The position numbers and the translations under genes were made by a program. Below the pieces are notes generated by a model. It searched no databases, was not told the origin of the DNA, and worked only from the letters and a program-made list of their open reading frames with translations. Positions 19,601 to 24,486 of a stretch of DNA of 39,264 nt are shown here, piece after piece; the stretch's first letter is position 1; every line of letters begins with the position of its first letter. Source of the stretch: SIG480 sp045649265 (lineage in GTDB: Bacteria > Bacillota > Clostridia > Oscillospirales > JAAYXM01); the NCBI GenBank assembly GCA_045649265.1, contig JAZRPO010000029.1, positions 1 through 39,264 of the forward strand. Reading direction: 5' to 3'.

Positions 19601-20788
19601 GTTAAGGCCGTGATTAATGCTAACACCATTGGAGATATAGCCGAATTTGCTGAAATAAATTCTGATGATGTTGACACGTTGTTGCCATTCGCAGAAAACA
19701 CCAAAGCAGGACAAAAGGCAATTAAGCAATTTATTGACAACCTTGCCCGTGATGCGGTACAAGAAAAGCTTCAGAACGAAATCAGAAGCACAGCTACTGC
19801 CGTATATACAATCAATCCCGAAAAAGAAAAGGCCGTTGAATCGGGATTATACAAGGATAATAAGTACGACAGAAATGTTGACGTAGGTGTGTTTGAAAAC
19901 GATGATATGAAGCTTAAGAATGAGAATGATGATGACTTGCTAACTCAGTATCAAAGTGCAAATAATTTTAAAGGCTCTCCTGCAAGGCAATATGTTGAAT
20001 ACGATGGTGTGCAATATGAGTTATCTGATGACATATCAGCAGAATACCAATCGGTAGAAAAAGAGATTGAAAACGCAATTACCAAAATTATAGTTGACGA
20101 AAATCGCTCCCTTAACACCATTAAAATGTTTGACGATGCTTATTATTATGAAACGGATGAGTTTGGTGAAAAACAAAAGTATTATTACGACAAACCTTAC
20201 TCTGAATACTCCCCCGAAATCCAAAAGAAAATCAGGAACAAAATCAAAAACGATGTAAAAAATGCTGTTAAAGCTGGTTATAAAGAACAAATAAAATCTT
20301 CAGCAACAGCAACATACTCGGTTGACCCTGATATTGAAGCAAATATTAAAGGCGGAGATTATTCACAGAATAAGTGGAAAAGAGATGAACGTGATATAAC
20401 CAAGCATCTGACTAAGCCGGTTGATGATGTAGTGGCTTCAGCAGAGAAGTACATCGGTACACCGTACAAATGGGGCGGTACTAAAAAGGAAACGGGCTTT
20501 GATTGTTCAGGACTTATGCAATGCGTATTTGCTGAAAACGGTATAAAAATAAACCGTACTGCCCGAGAACAGTTTAAGAACGGAACACCGGTAGAATATA
20601 ACAATCTTGAAAAAGGTGACTTAGTATTTTTCAAGGGCTCAACCGGTACTGCATCGGCACCCGGTCACGTTGGATTATATATCGGCAGCGGTCAATTCCT
20701 GCACGCCCCACAGACGGGCGAAACTGTCAAGATATCGGACATCAACAAACGCAAAGACTATGTTGGGGCAAGAAGAATAATAGAATAA
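10664..20788 (+). CDS. Giant polyvalent, probably injected, effector protein with NlpC/P60 end (3374 aa)
   Basis: A single frame of 10,125 bases; ATG 10664 follows AAAGGAG. Visible parts in order: a low-complexity N-terminus (1-150); helical region (150-480); glycine/alanine-rich hydrophobic segments (about 490-760); a zincin-like domain with HEIFH at 910-914 and EEFAADAAW near 965; an unrecognised domain (about 1095-1255); an ADP-ribosyltransferase-like domain (about 1295-1490, YHGTSKGGF at 1325, later GNGAYFTED); a PBECR-like nuclease domain (about 1615-1745, IKHIDKRHG near 1652); long coiled coils (about 1960-2260); a region like large-polyvalent-protein-associated domains with a membrane-like helix near 2593-2613; repeats (2840-3230); and an NlpC/P60 domain with Cys3281, His3335 and His3347. 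Polyvalent proteins are known as multi-domain proteins delivered with mobile DNA; injection of this one is inferred from the context after portal and ejection genes. Confidence 0.85.
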   Translation: MRYQETESGIAKFDDSGKLIGVYSKSDPNVKEWRQQQSVSARRSGNKNTSATNTKPAVNTKPKYSEPIGPKPQVKSTPTTQKPATQTRQNIGYNTYNRPWEQKLPEIARPGEQRKRLDNAVQPELERINRDRPYVMKGKQTVTSIRPEDKRFTRTAKNIENLRNLKMNEDEYYAKVGRYGIDSANEWFETEANRYGIKKYDDYSRQADWAEKVSSKEFYKTIGEMAETNTGQSVRQYHEWAEKVGFKNTDAERARIAIDTNNLSGNDLDEYYKLLYNDGLDSASVFAMQKSGYVVPEPEQFDIKAAEKEAERIFKTEGYEKYIEYVNGINNYLQNEYPAEWENKYQQNFTDTFGRYINNSVRNTDYESDDYRLKQLVKSKAGKEKEYYKDALDVVNRYDYIVSKDPNAQYKINQGQQTDVSMADVLDLSGNSNTEFTMSSKDMSEKARNTFNYLKSVDVDAAKEYYSAYEKLTRVSRNQNKNESFYQFGKEHWGLAGAANVAASTVGGLVSLPRQLYQVASEATGGEYMPPENLAALNPLLSAKNAMHQGALEGIDSNAGKFLYNTAISTVNNVAGIALYNKYYPLIMSLNAAGEETHSGLERGLSKEAAIMNGAAVGAIEYLTEKMFFDDVMEVMTSPMAKGSASKIRNIAKAAVANTGSEFGEEFTGKIAQNIADQIISGDKSEFNRKVNENVANGMNRDEAVQNAFMDLYVWGSLENGLAGAISGSILGGANNYSYVSNVGASVVNSNIGDVILTRALSAPKGTSTYTAAEAIVKKLQNGERVDNYQYGLLKNAMSEDGVKLADADMTPTDKLNNVYLKKSGGVAGTVAASRLSWSQYQYLDEIGRAKGKNIIIKDFIGNDVEVDDGNGGKTKVHFADADNGYYDMKTGDIYISANSENPLLATARHEIFHPYAQTEAGQKYIDKINNIAKRQNKEAYDAKINGIKRMYKNRGSREIGDLAREEFAADAAWKMMSRFTDVVKLTNETPSIAQKIKGVVVDLLNTIEGANAKINGVAGNVYDGMTKTQLQNIRRNFEMALGQNIPTVSKTETVAPAGATTNPITNTANPITNTPNIPQTQSTPDITQVLSRYSFKNNILDNKNKSDIIKTEQYRATWTIEAEILTNQDLALFYQEIGKLNYRGKNNYHTSAYGEYIFEIGNKLIYTDGKYEYPTITQVITFDSVYENEIEIAKEWIFSEEQSESEIYDAIGLIKATFGEGYISKTSFEDYRANSASEDGKRKRNNSRTNTKKHEQVENAERDITKVLDKGGKRSAKNKAGAGEVNLSETDKVYMNAVRAGDTETAQRMVDEAAKRAGYNIRAYHGTSKGGFTVFDTFNYVAKYGLFGNGAYFTEDADIAQSYTKKGKGNNPQVYDTYLSINNPIDMDAEANVNKWNSVLTRYSEIPTRVKSGETNEEVFRNIEEDLNMAGLPTWEVEEIIRSIFESMGYDGITYIGGGRVNADSKRHRVWIAFYEEQIKSANPATYDNDGNIIPLSERFNRNRLDIRYSIKENPTEAKVNLPSETDVSVASDVEDVGKFSFKKNVDSDITKILHKDSEPDVKSLKEILSEMNMTEEEFYNHTPEMQKVIIEYQNSVDSGVIKYANDVRKNGQNKKIYKLNVSVEKKGSNKISDLVGFDVDDFEVALHPTSIKHIDKRHGILGKQDSSMKNDNDLARIGYVIKNYDNVSLEKTRSQAFTDRTGKSSKKIKYEKRIDGTYYVIEAVPDTNKKLAYVISAYKTKAVNQPLDVQASQVTSENELINTASDDIISQESQKSNTFSENKNYSLKSNPATKATVYLPGEEHSGNVAGDEEEDNKKTSAVYKNSIMDKDTYKSIQSEAEARKPEFMYDGITNKETYNSAQGRVKRRGEDRATADLLAKAASGDAWTADDTAAGLALMAHYQTNGDPARAVDIASAMRQKLTQAGQAIQAMAMIDKLTPEGKFIAVSREAMKANKVAEEQLKKKMDKDKDFEYSEYEDEKEQIKKLKRELRRLEARKAELDDEIENGTEDDSAEDSEPNIVDVLKGETKPNKVNKSTKQQLEEEAELENKLSEMETKLEEAFEEYEIAEAEKNAVNEQLKGVRKEISEIKAKTKKDLQTAANNEQKIKEAEAEREKLFDDYIAADEIKNELSEELRAIRKEISEIKAKTKGKLKQAENTEQRIQQAEMKLKEVQAEYDKVLAEANAMKEKLKAKKEEIAALKKEIDRVKRNAQASLNRLKRNIASIEKSKITIEQIGKEKELLQRQQTIEEIFESFDVPYMSEDRLAEIQQTFHDIENLNNVDDLIELILRQSKERGTVTSKTLRKALKKQKVQFLKDVAAKQLFGMVQDLIPPSFSRRIATYQTIAHLFNLRTQNRNVTSNVAFNGVETIANNIAVGIDMALSLFPAANKQRTVGFDRGAFEKGHFKASSDKATRKYIDIALDVNTEADISGYMQQKGRTFRGKYNPLTYAERYMSYGLGVTDEFTKGGVEHNIYESLSRLKNAGYTDEEIREIAREEARYRTFQDDNIVSKLFGRLKKALNTIGNEEFGLGDFVMKYTQVPGALLMRSFEFSPLGYIKFITTTAKAIKAKELTPKQQRDIALSIGRATTGTGLIFAFCALARLGLLINEDDEEDKEVKNVNKAEGLSGTQINLSGVGRLITGGAPARQYGDVLVSVGFLEPLSSLMTKGIALSKADQMTAKDWARVITASTFEELATMSTMQSLRDIMGAAQYGTTSLADTAVTLASSWITGFIPAPIRQTASFIDGIQRDPYHAENSLNEVAYRVLSGIPFASKTVPAKVTPFGDEKVKNTGRNIFDFLNNYTNPGYVTIYQGSEVSAEAKRLYKYNDGVLPKTPPTSLKVDGQKYEIKGKDYERWSKMLGKNTEEAVKEYMQTEEYQLMADQERAEKIADIVNEVYADSKEQYIAEKIGTSKTEYDMLEDDMKAYSKASGINKIPGRTYVTFEGDNGEFTYELSKETQKKYEDLLGQVKNELVKAVINANTIGDIAEFAEINSDDVDTLLPFAENTKAGQKAIKQFIDNLARDAVQEKLQNEIRSTATAVYTINPEKEKAVESGLYKDNKYDRNVDVGVFENDDMKLKNENDDDLLTQYQSANNFKGSPARQYVEYDGVQYELSDDISAEYQSVEKEIENAITKIIVDENRSLNTIKMFDDAYYYETDEFGEKQKYYYDKPYSEYSPEIQKKIRNKIKNDVKNAVKAGYKEQIKSSATATYSVDPDIEANIKGGDYSQNKWKRDERDITKHLTKPVDDVVASAEKYIGTPYKWGGTKKETGFDCSGLMQCVFAENGIKINRTAREQFKNGTPVEYNNLEKGDLVFFKGSTGTASAPGHVGLYIGSGQFLHAPQTGETVKISDINKRKDYVGARRIIE

Positions 20789-20804
20789 GAAAGGGGAAAA
20801 TAAA

Positions 20805-20969
20805 ATGGACTGTAAAAAATGCAAAAACGAAGAGATGGTCACAATTCCTTTTGCGGCACACAAAATTGTGATAGCGCGAAAGGAAAGAGAAAAGAACAGA
20901 CTCAAAATAGCACTTGTTGCATCTTGGATTGTCGAAGCTGTAATCATAGCAGTGATTATGCTTCATTGA
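20805..20969 (+). CDS. Small membrane protein with N-terminal Cys pair (54 aa)
   Basis: ATG 20805 follows AAGGGGAAAA, 16 bases after the giant gene. The N-terminus reads MDCKKCKNEE, then a basic stretch (KEREKNRLK) and one membrane helix (about 34-52) ending MLH. The CxxC could bind metal. It is not on the list of possible shadows because it has a ribosome site and a compact composition. Function unknown. Confidence 0.65.
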   Translation: MDCKKCKNEEMVTIPFAAHKIVIARKEREKNRLKIALVASWIVEAVIIAVIMLH

Positions 20970-20979
20970 GGATACGAGT

Positions 20980-21198
20980 ATGAGAAAAAAGCTTACGGAT
21001 ATATACAAATTCAATCGATACGAATGGGAAGAAATAATTTATAAATGGATTTTTGACGAAGAGCATAGAAAAATGCTTGAGCGATTTTTGCTGGATGGCA
21101 TCCGTTACGAAAAACTTTCAGAAGAATTTGGGTGTTCGAGAGATAAAATCGCAATTCTTATACCTAAACTGATAGAAGAATTGGAAAGTAAATTATAA
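20980..21198 (+). CDS. Sigma-region-4-like small HTH protein (72 aa)
   Basis: ATG 20980, eleven bases after the previous stop, with weak GAGGAT upstream. The C-terminal half (DGIRYEKLSEEFGCSRDKI, then a helix IPKLIEELE) has the layout of a helix-turn-helix related to sigma region 4. A DNA-binding regulatory role at the end of the late operon is possible; no target is visible. It is followed by an intrinsic terminator. Confidence 0.6.
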   Translation: MRKKLTDIYKFNRYEWEEIIYKWIFDEEHRKMLERFLLDGIRYEKLSEEFGCSRDKIAILIPKLIEELESKL

Positions 21199-21228
21199 AA
21201 TCCATAAAATTTCCACGAAATTTCCACG

Positions 21229-21266
21229 AAAAATGCACGTTTATTCAATTGTAAATGTGCATTTTT
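21229..21266 (+). terminator. Intrinsic terminator after the late operon
   Basis: AAAAATGCAC (21229-21238) pairs with GTGCATTTTT (21257-21266) around an 18-base loop, and the 3' arm runs into a T-tract. It follows the HTH gene stop by 31 bases. Two copies of a TTTCCACGAAA unit lie just before it. Confidence 0.65.
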
Positions 21267-21310
21267 TGTGCTATGATTTAGGTACAAAATGAAAGCGCTA
21301 AGTTTTGTAC
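21249..21310 (+). promoter_or_regulatory. Promoter with downstream inverted repeat for the 21336 gene cluster
   Basis: TTGTAA (21249-21254) is 17 bases from TATGAT (21272-21277), so a promoter overlaps the terminator. GTACAAAA (21282-21289) and TTTTGTAC (21303-21310) form a perfect 8-bp inverted repeat across the expected transcription start; this could be an operator or a 5' RNA stem. Confidence 0.6.
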
Positions 21311-21335
21311 ATTAAATTATAAAGGAGATGTTTGT

Positions 21336-21806
21336 ATGGAATTGGACAACAAATACGGGAGCAAAGGAATGACCGGTACAGCTTTGGGAATTGCAATCGG
21401 TTCAGGCGTTATATCGTTGCTTAACGGTAACGGACTAAACGGTCTGTTTGGCGGTAATGGAAATTGTTCCGAGAACCACTGTGTAAATCGTTATGAGCTC
21501 GGACTTCAGCAAGAGATAGCCAAAAAAGACAGCCAAATCGGATTACTTGAATCTAACATCTACACAGACAACAAAATTGCTGATGTGTATGAAAGACTCA
21601 ACACCAAGATTGGAGCAGTAGAGGCTCAGATATGCCAGCAGAATGTTTATAACGCAACACTTAACAGTGCGATAGGTTGCATCCAGACACAGATTGCACA
21701 ACTTCAAGGTCTGACAAAAGTTGTTGTTCCTAACACTTCTGTGTGCCCGGGTTGGGGTGACGTAACAGTAAGTGTTACACCTACTACAGCTACAGCAGGA
21801 GCATAA
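21336..21806 (+). CDS. Conserved gut-phage glycine-rich protein of unknown function (156 aa)
   Basis: ATG 21336 follows AAAGGAG. The N-terminus is a hydrophobic glycine-rich segment (GTALGIAIGSGVISLLNG and a GGNGN tract to about residue 42), then a cysteine-containing CSENHCVNRYE motif, a coiled coil (about 55-105) with YERLNTKI, and a C-terminus with LTKVVVPNTSVCPGWGDV. I recognise this layout from proteins common in gut Firmicutes phages, usually left unnamed. It has its own promoter, separated from the late operon by a terminator. A surface or virion-linked role is possible but not shown. Confidence 0.75.
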   Translation: MELDNKYGSKGMTGTALGIAIGSGVISLLNGNGLNGLFGGNGNCSENHCVNRYELGLQQEIAKKDSQIGLLESNIYTDNKIADVYERLNTKIGAVEAQICQQNVYNATLNSAIGCIQTQIAQLQGLTKVVVPNTSVCPGWGDVTVSVTPTTATAGA

Positions 21807-21859
21807 ACTAAGTTAAGTAGGGGCGGTGAATAGCCGCCTCTGCAACATAGGAGGATGTT

Positions 21860-22246
21860 ATGAAGTATGAATTTAATCAAGTCGTAGACGGACTTGTTAA
21901 ATATATAGATAAAAATATATTTCCGAGCATGAATCAAATTCAGGAGTTTGCAAGCAGGGTTATAATCGGAAGACTTATTAGTAACTCAGATAACATAAAA
22001 ACAATGCTTATCAATAACGGATTTATCCGAACATTTGGTATTATTGATGAAGAAGGTGTTGAACTCGAAGGGCTTCTGACGGATATAAAAAAAGAAATAG
22101 CAAGACAAGGTAAGATATCGTTTGATGTTCCAATGTTTGGCAAGATGACGTTTGTTCCCGGAGATGTAGATGTACTGTACCAGATGATAACCGACAAGGA
22201 GGTAAACAAACATGAAAGTAATCAAGAAATACGTGGAGAGGATTGA
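21860..22246 (+). CDS. Unknown protein of the 21336 cluster (128 aa)
   Basis: ATG 21860 follows AGGAGG. The first 70 residues are helical (VDGLVKYIDKNIFPSMNQIQ begins it) and the middle is a short alpha/beta region; the end is charged. It overlaps the next gene by 35 bases, so the pair is translationally linked. No motif is recognised. It is soluble, with no membrane segment. Confidence 0.75.
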   Translation: MKYEFNQVVDGLVKYIDKNIFPSMNQIQEFASRVIIGRLISNSDNIKTMLINNGFIRTFGIIDEEGVELEGLLTDIKKEIARQGKISFDVPMFGKMTFVPGDVDVLYQMITDKEVNKHESNQEIRGED

Positions 22247-22517
22247 CGAAGAGCTTGAAGATGCTCAACATTATGCGGAAAAATATGTAGAATGCAAAGC
22301 AAAAGGGCATATGCAAAATGCAAATATGTATGCTGAAATGAGCAACGATGAGCTGAAGCACGCAATGTATGTGCATAAAATGGCTATAGAAACTATTAAC
22401 GAATTGAACAAAGTGTATCAGCCGCCTGAGGATATGCTTGAGAAGTGGGAAAAGGCACACAAGTTGTATGTCGAACGCACAGCATGGATTAAACAGATGC
22501 TTGCGAATGTAAGTTAG
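22212..22517 (+). CDS. Small helical protein, ferritin-like pattern (101 aa)
   Basis: ATG 22212 follows ACAAGGAGG (end of the previous gene). The sequence alternates acidic residues and histidines in helices, for example DEELEDAQHYAEKY and SNDELKHAMYVHKMA, resembling a ferritin-like helical pair with possible metal ligands. I cannot confirm the fold. It is the last gene before the attachment region, and no terminator follows until the one after the tRNA fragment. Confidence 0.7.
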   Translation: MKVIKKYVERIDEELEDAQHYAEKYVECKAKGHMQNANMYAEMSNDELKHAMYVHKMAIETINELNKVYQPPEDMLEKWEKAHKLYVERTAWIKQMLANVS

Positions 22518-22563
22518 GTATTTAGTTTGGTAACTGTTCGGAACATACATAAATAACGCATGA

Positions 22564-22621
22564 TACAAAGTAATACAAAGTAATATAAATACAAGGTTTT
22601 ATGCGACTTTGTGCGACTTTG
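22564..22621. repeat. Two pairs of 10-base tandem repeats in the attP left arm
   Basis: TACAAAGTAA occurs at 22564-22573 and 22574-22583; TGCGACTTTG occurs at 22602-22611 and 22612-22621. Ten-base spacing puts each pair on one face of the helix. By analogy with known attP sites these may bind an excisionase or directionality factor; the MerR-like protein at 27024 is a candidate partner. Confidence 0.75.
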
Positions 22622-22658
22622 AATTACAGCTTATGATATTCGGATACCCCGCACAGAA

Positions 22659-22703
22659 CTTTTAATCAAGTTGTCCGGGGTTCGAATCTCCGATGGCTCA
22701 CCA
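22659..22703 (+). other. 3' half of a tRNA-Lys(UUU) gene (attP core)
   Basis: The 45 bases run from the anticodon loop CTTTTAA (anticodon TTT at 22661-22663) through a T-arm (CGGGG, loop TTCGAAT, CTCCG) to ATGGCTC-A-CCA. The matching 5' half is absent: bases before 22659 cannot pair with the anticodon stem. Integration into a host tRNA-Lys gene would rebuild its 3' end. It is not a functional tRNA by itself. Confidence 0.88.
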
Positions 22704-22707
22704 AGAG

Positions 22708-22740
22708 AAACCGCTTAAACACTATGTTTAAGCGGTTTTT
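22708..22740 (+). terminator. Strong intrinsic terminator after the tRNA fragment
   Basis: AAACCGCTTAAACA (22708-22721) pairs with TGTTTAAGCGGTTT (22725-22738) around CTA, followed by T-residues. In the prophage it could end the rebuilt tRNA transcript; in the phage it would end the 21336 cluster. Confidence 0.9.
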
Positions 22741-22797
22741 AATTTTAGTTTGGTAATTAATCAAGTTGTCGTTAGTTTGGTAATTGTTTGGTAACGG

Positions 22798-23922
22798 TTA
22801 CATGACCGCATCAAGAAGAGCAATTGTTTTTTGTTTCAGATCGTTTGAAACATGGGAATATATATCGAGTGTAATCTGTATTGACTTATGTCCGAGAAGC
22901 TCAGATATTGTTTTTATGTCTGCCCCTCTTTCAAGCAATCTTGTTGCGAAGCTATGTCGGATTGAATGAAATGTCAAGTTATCGTTTGCACCTATTTCTT
23001 TGAGTTTTGCATCCATGTTGCGGTATATATTTCTCTTTTGAAGCGGAGTACCTGCGGATGAGTAGAACACAAACATTGAGCCAGTGGTGTTATTCTGCCC
23101 TTGAGTGCGTACTGCACGAAGGGCGGCGGCATTCAGAGGAATCTGACGTGCACTACTTGCGGTTTTGGTGGTAGTTATAATTTGTTTAAGTTTTTTGTCA
23201 GATGCCTCATCACGATCTGACACAGTCTGCATGTTGGAATCTACTATAACATGACCGTTTCGGATGCGGTCAAACGTCAGAGCCTGAAGCTCGCCCAAGC
23301 GCATCCCAGTATTGAACGCAAATATGTATAAGTTATCGTATGTACTGCCGGAAGTGCAGGTTTGCAGAAATGCTTCTTGTTCCTGCGGAGTGAAAGCAAC
23401 AGCTTTTGATTTCTCTGCTTTAGGAATTACAACGTCATTACATGGATTATGATATATCATATTTAGCTTGTTTGCCCTCTGATAAGCTTGAGATAATGTT
23501 ATATATATTTTCTTGATGCTGGACACGGATAGCTCATCAGCAAGTGAATTAAAATACTGTTGTACTTGTAGAGTATTCAGTTTATCAAGTTTTATTTTCC
23601 CAAATTTCGGAATTAAATGGGAACGGCAGCAGTTATCGTACATATCATATGTAGTTGGCTTAACTGAATTGCTTTTAAAATTTTCAAGCCAGAAGTTTAA
23701 CCACGTTTCAACCGTGTACTTAGATGGCTCTGCGACCATATTGCGGTCACGAAGGTATTTTGTATCATTAATTTTTTTCTGAAGGGTTTCTCTATCCATT
23801 GAAGTCAGGACCTTTTTGATGCGTTTATTGTTTTCGTCATAACCGAGTGTAAGTTCGCATACCCATAAACCATTCGGTCTTTGATAAATTGTTCCTTCTC
23901 CGTTTTGTCTTTTTTTAGCCAT
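22798..23922 (-). CDS. int: Tyrosine-family site-specific integrase
   Basis: The enzyme catalyses recombination between attP and a host tRNA-Lys gene. It has 374 residues: an N-terminal arm-binding beta-domain (1-60, GTIYQRPNGLWVCELTLG), a SAM-like core-binding domain (about 70-160), and the catalytic domain (about 175-370). Catalytic residues visible: Arg208 (GMRLGE), Lys253, His319 and Arg322 (HSIRHSFATRL), His345 (LLGHKS) and Tyr355 (LDIYSHVS). The start has AAGGAAG upstream. The gene ends four bases from the last arm repeat, which is the usual att-int layout. The gene reads away from the lysogeny promoters and probably has its own promoter in 23923-23975. Confidence 0.95.
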   Translation of the reverse strand: MAKKRQNGEGTIYQRPNGLWVCELTLGYDENNKRIKKVLTSMDRETLQKKINDTKYLRDRNMVAEPSKYTVETWLNFWLENFKSNSVKPTTYDMYDNCCRSHLIPKFGKIKLDKLNTLQVQQYFNSLADELSVSSIKKIYITLSQAYQRANKLNMIYHNPCNDVVIPKAEKSKAVAFTPQEQEAFLQTCTSGSTYDNLYIFAFNTGMRLGELQALTFDRIRNGHVIVDSNMQTVSDRDEASDKKLKQIITTTKTASSARQIPLNAAALRAVRTQGQNNTTGSMFVFYSSAGTPLQKRNIYRNMDAKLKEIGANDNLTFHSIRHSFATRLLERGADIKTISELLGHKSIQITLDIYSHVSNDLKQKTIALLDAVM

Positions 23923-23940
23923 GTTTTTTCTTCCTTTCTA

Positions 23941-24011
23941 TTGACTTTATGAAAGGAATATGCTATAATATATATGTTGTTTGGTGTGTGCTTTTTTCAG
24001 CATATTCCTTT
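23941..24011 (+). promoter_or_regulatory. Strong rightward promoter inside a 12-bp inverted repeat
   Basis: TTGACT (23941-23946), a 17-base spacer ending in TGC, and TATAAT (23964-23969) make an extended-type sigma-70 promoter. No gene lies downstream on this strand. AAAGGAATATGC (23952-23963, in the spacer) is the exact inverse of GCATATTCCTTT (24000-24011). Confidence 0.8.
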
Positions 24012-24044
24012 TTCATCCCCCGTCACGACCGGGGGATGTTTTTT
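23976..24044 (+). ncRNA. Predicted small RNA of about 70 nt
   Basis: From the expected start near 23976, transcription should stop at a strong intrinsic terminator: ATCCCCCG (24015-24022), loop, CGGGGGAT (24030-24037), then six T. The transcript has no convincing ORF. Its 3' end is antisense to the last bases of the membrane-protein gene (24023-24478) and it starts upstream of the integrase gene on the other strand. It might act on either transcript, or elsewhere. This is predicted from sequence only. Confidence 0.65.
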
Positions 24045-24478
24045 ATTATCAGATATTCTTTATTTTTTCTTTTTTTAGATAATTTAAAAGCTGTTCCAAA
24101 TGATGTAATGCAATGTAAAAACACCCCTATTGCTCCTGCAAATGCAGTGGTGCCGTCTGCATCTGACAGCAAGGTGGCAAACCATAGTATTAAATGCAAT
24201 ACAGAGGATACACCGCACGTTATCCAACACGCTACTTCTTCTTTGTTTATGGGTGATACACAATCTGCAACATATATTGCTACATGTGCAGAAAAAACGT
24301 AGTCAGTAACAAAAGTCAATGCAGCATTAACATATTCAACAATTAATAAATTACCGGAAAGCTGTACAAGTAAAATAATAGCATTCTTTAATACAACGGA
24401 TATTCGACTACCCAAATAAGCAAACGGTAAAAGAAATATCCACATACATATATCAACAATAATATTTCTTTTTATCAT
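24023..24478 (-). CDS. Four-helix membrane protein in the lysogeny block (151 aa)
   Basis: ATG at 24478 is six bases after GAGG; a TTG at 24490 is in frame but lacks a site. The product has four hydrophobic stretches (about 9-30, 33-55, 60-90 and 98-135) and a basic tail. It begins nine bases after the membrane-tethered HTH gene, so the two are one operon. Membrane proteins between integrase and repressor often act in superinfection exclusion, but this is only positional. It matches nothing I can name. Confidence 0.75.
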   Translation of the reverse strand: MIKRNIIVDICMWIFLLPFAYLGSRISVVLKNAIILLVQLSGNLLIVEYVNAALTFVTDYVFSAHVAIYVADCVSPINKEEVACWITCGVSSVLHLILWFATLLSDADGTTAFAGAIGVFLHCITSFGTAFKLSKKRKNKEYLIIKNIPRS

Positions 24479-24486
24479 ATTGTACC

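Larger units (their letters stand above)
22522..22794. other. Phage attachment site attP with arm-type repeats
   Basis: The 280-base gene-free stretch beside the integrase has four direct copies of a (TTA)GTTTGGTAA element: 22522-22533 on one side of the tRNA-derived core, and 22745-22756, 22772-22783 and 22786-22794 on the other. This is the layout of integrase arm sites around a core. Two pairs of 10-base tandem repeats lie in the left arm. A 13-base part of the core, TAATCAAGTTGTC, occurs twice (22663-22675 and 22758-22770). Confidence 0.85.

Noticed and set aside
22659..22703. Complete tRNA-Lys gene
   Set aside because: Only the anticodon loop to CCA is present; upstream bases cannot form the anticodon stem, D-arm or acceptor stem.
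23949..24302. Rightward 117-residue gene starting near the strong promoter
   Set aside because: It begins inside the promoter and runs over the intrinsic terminator, antisense to the membrane protein; no ribosome site.
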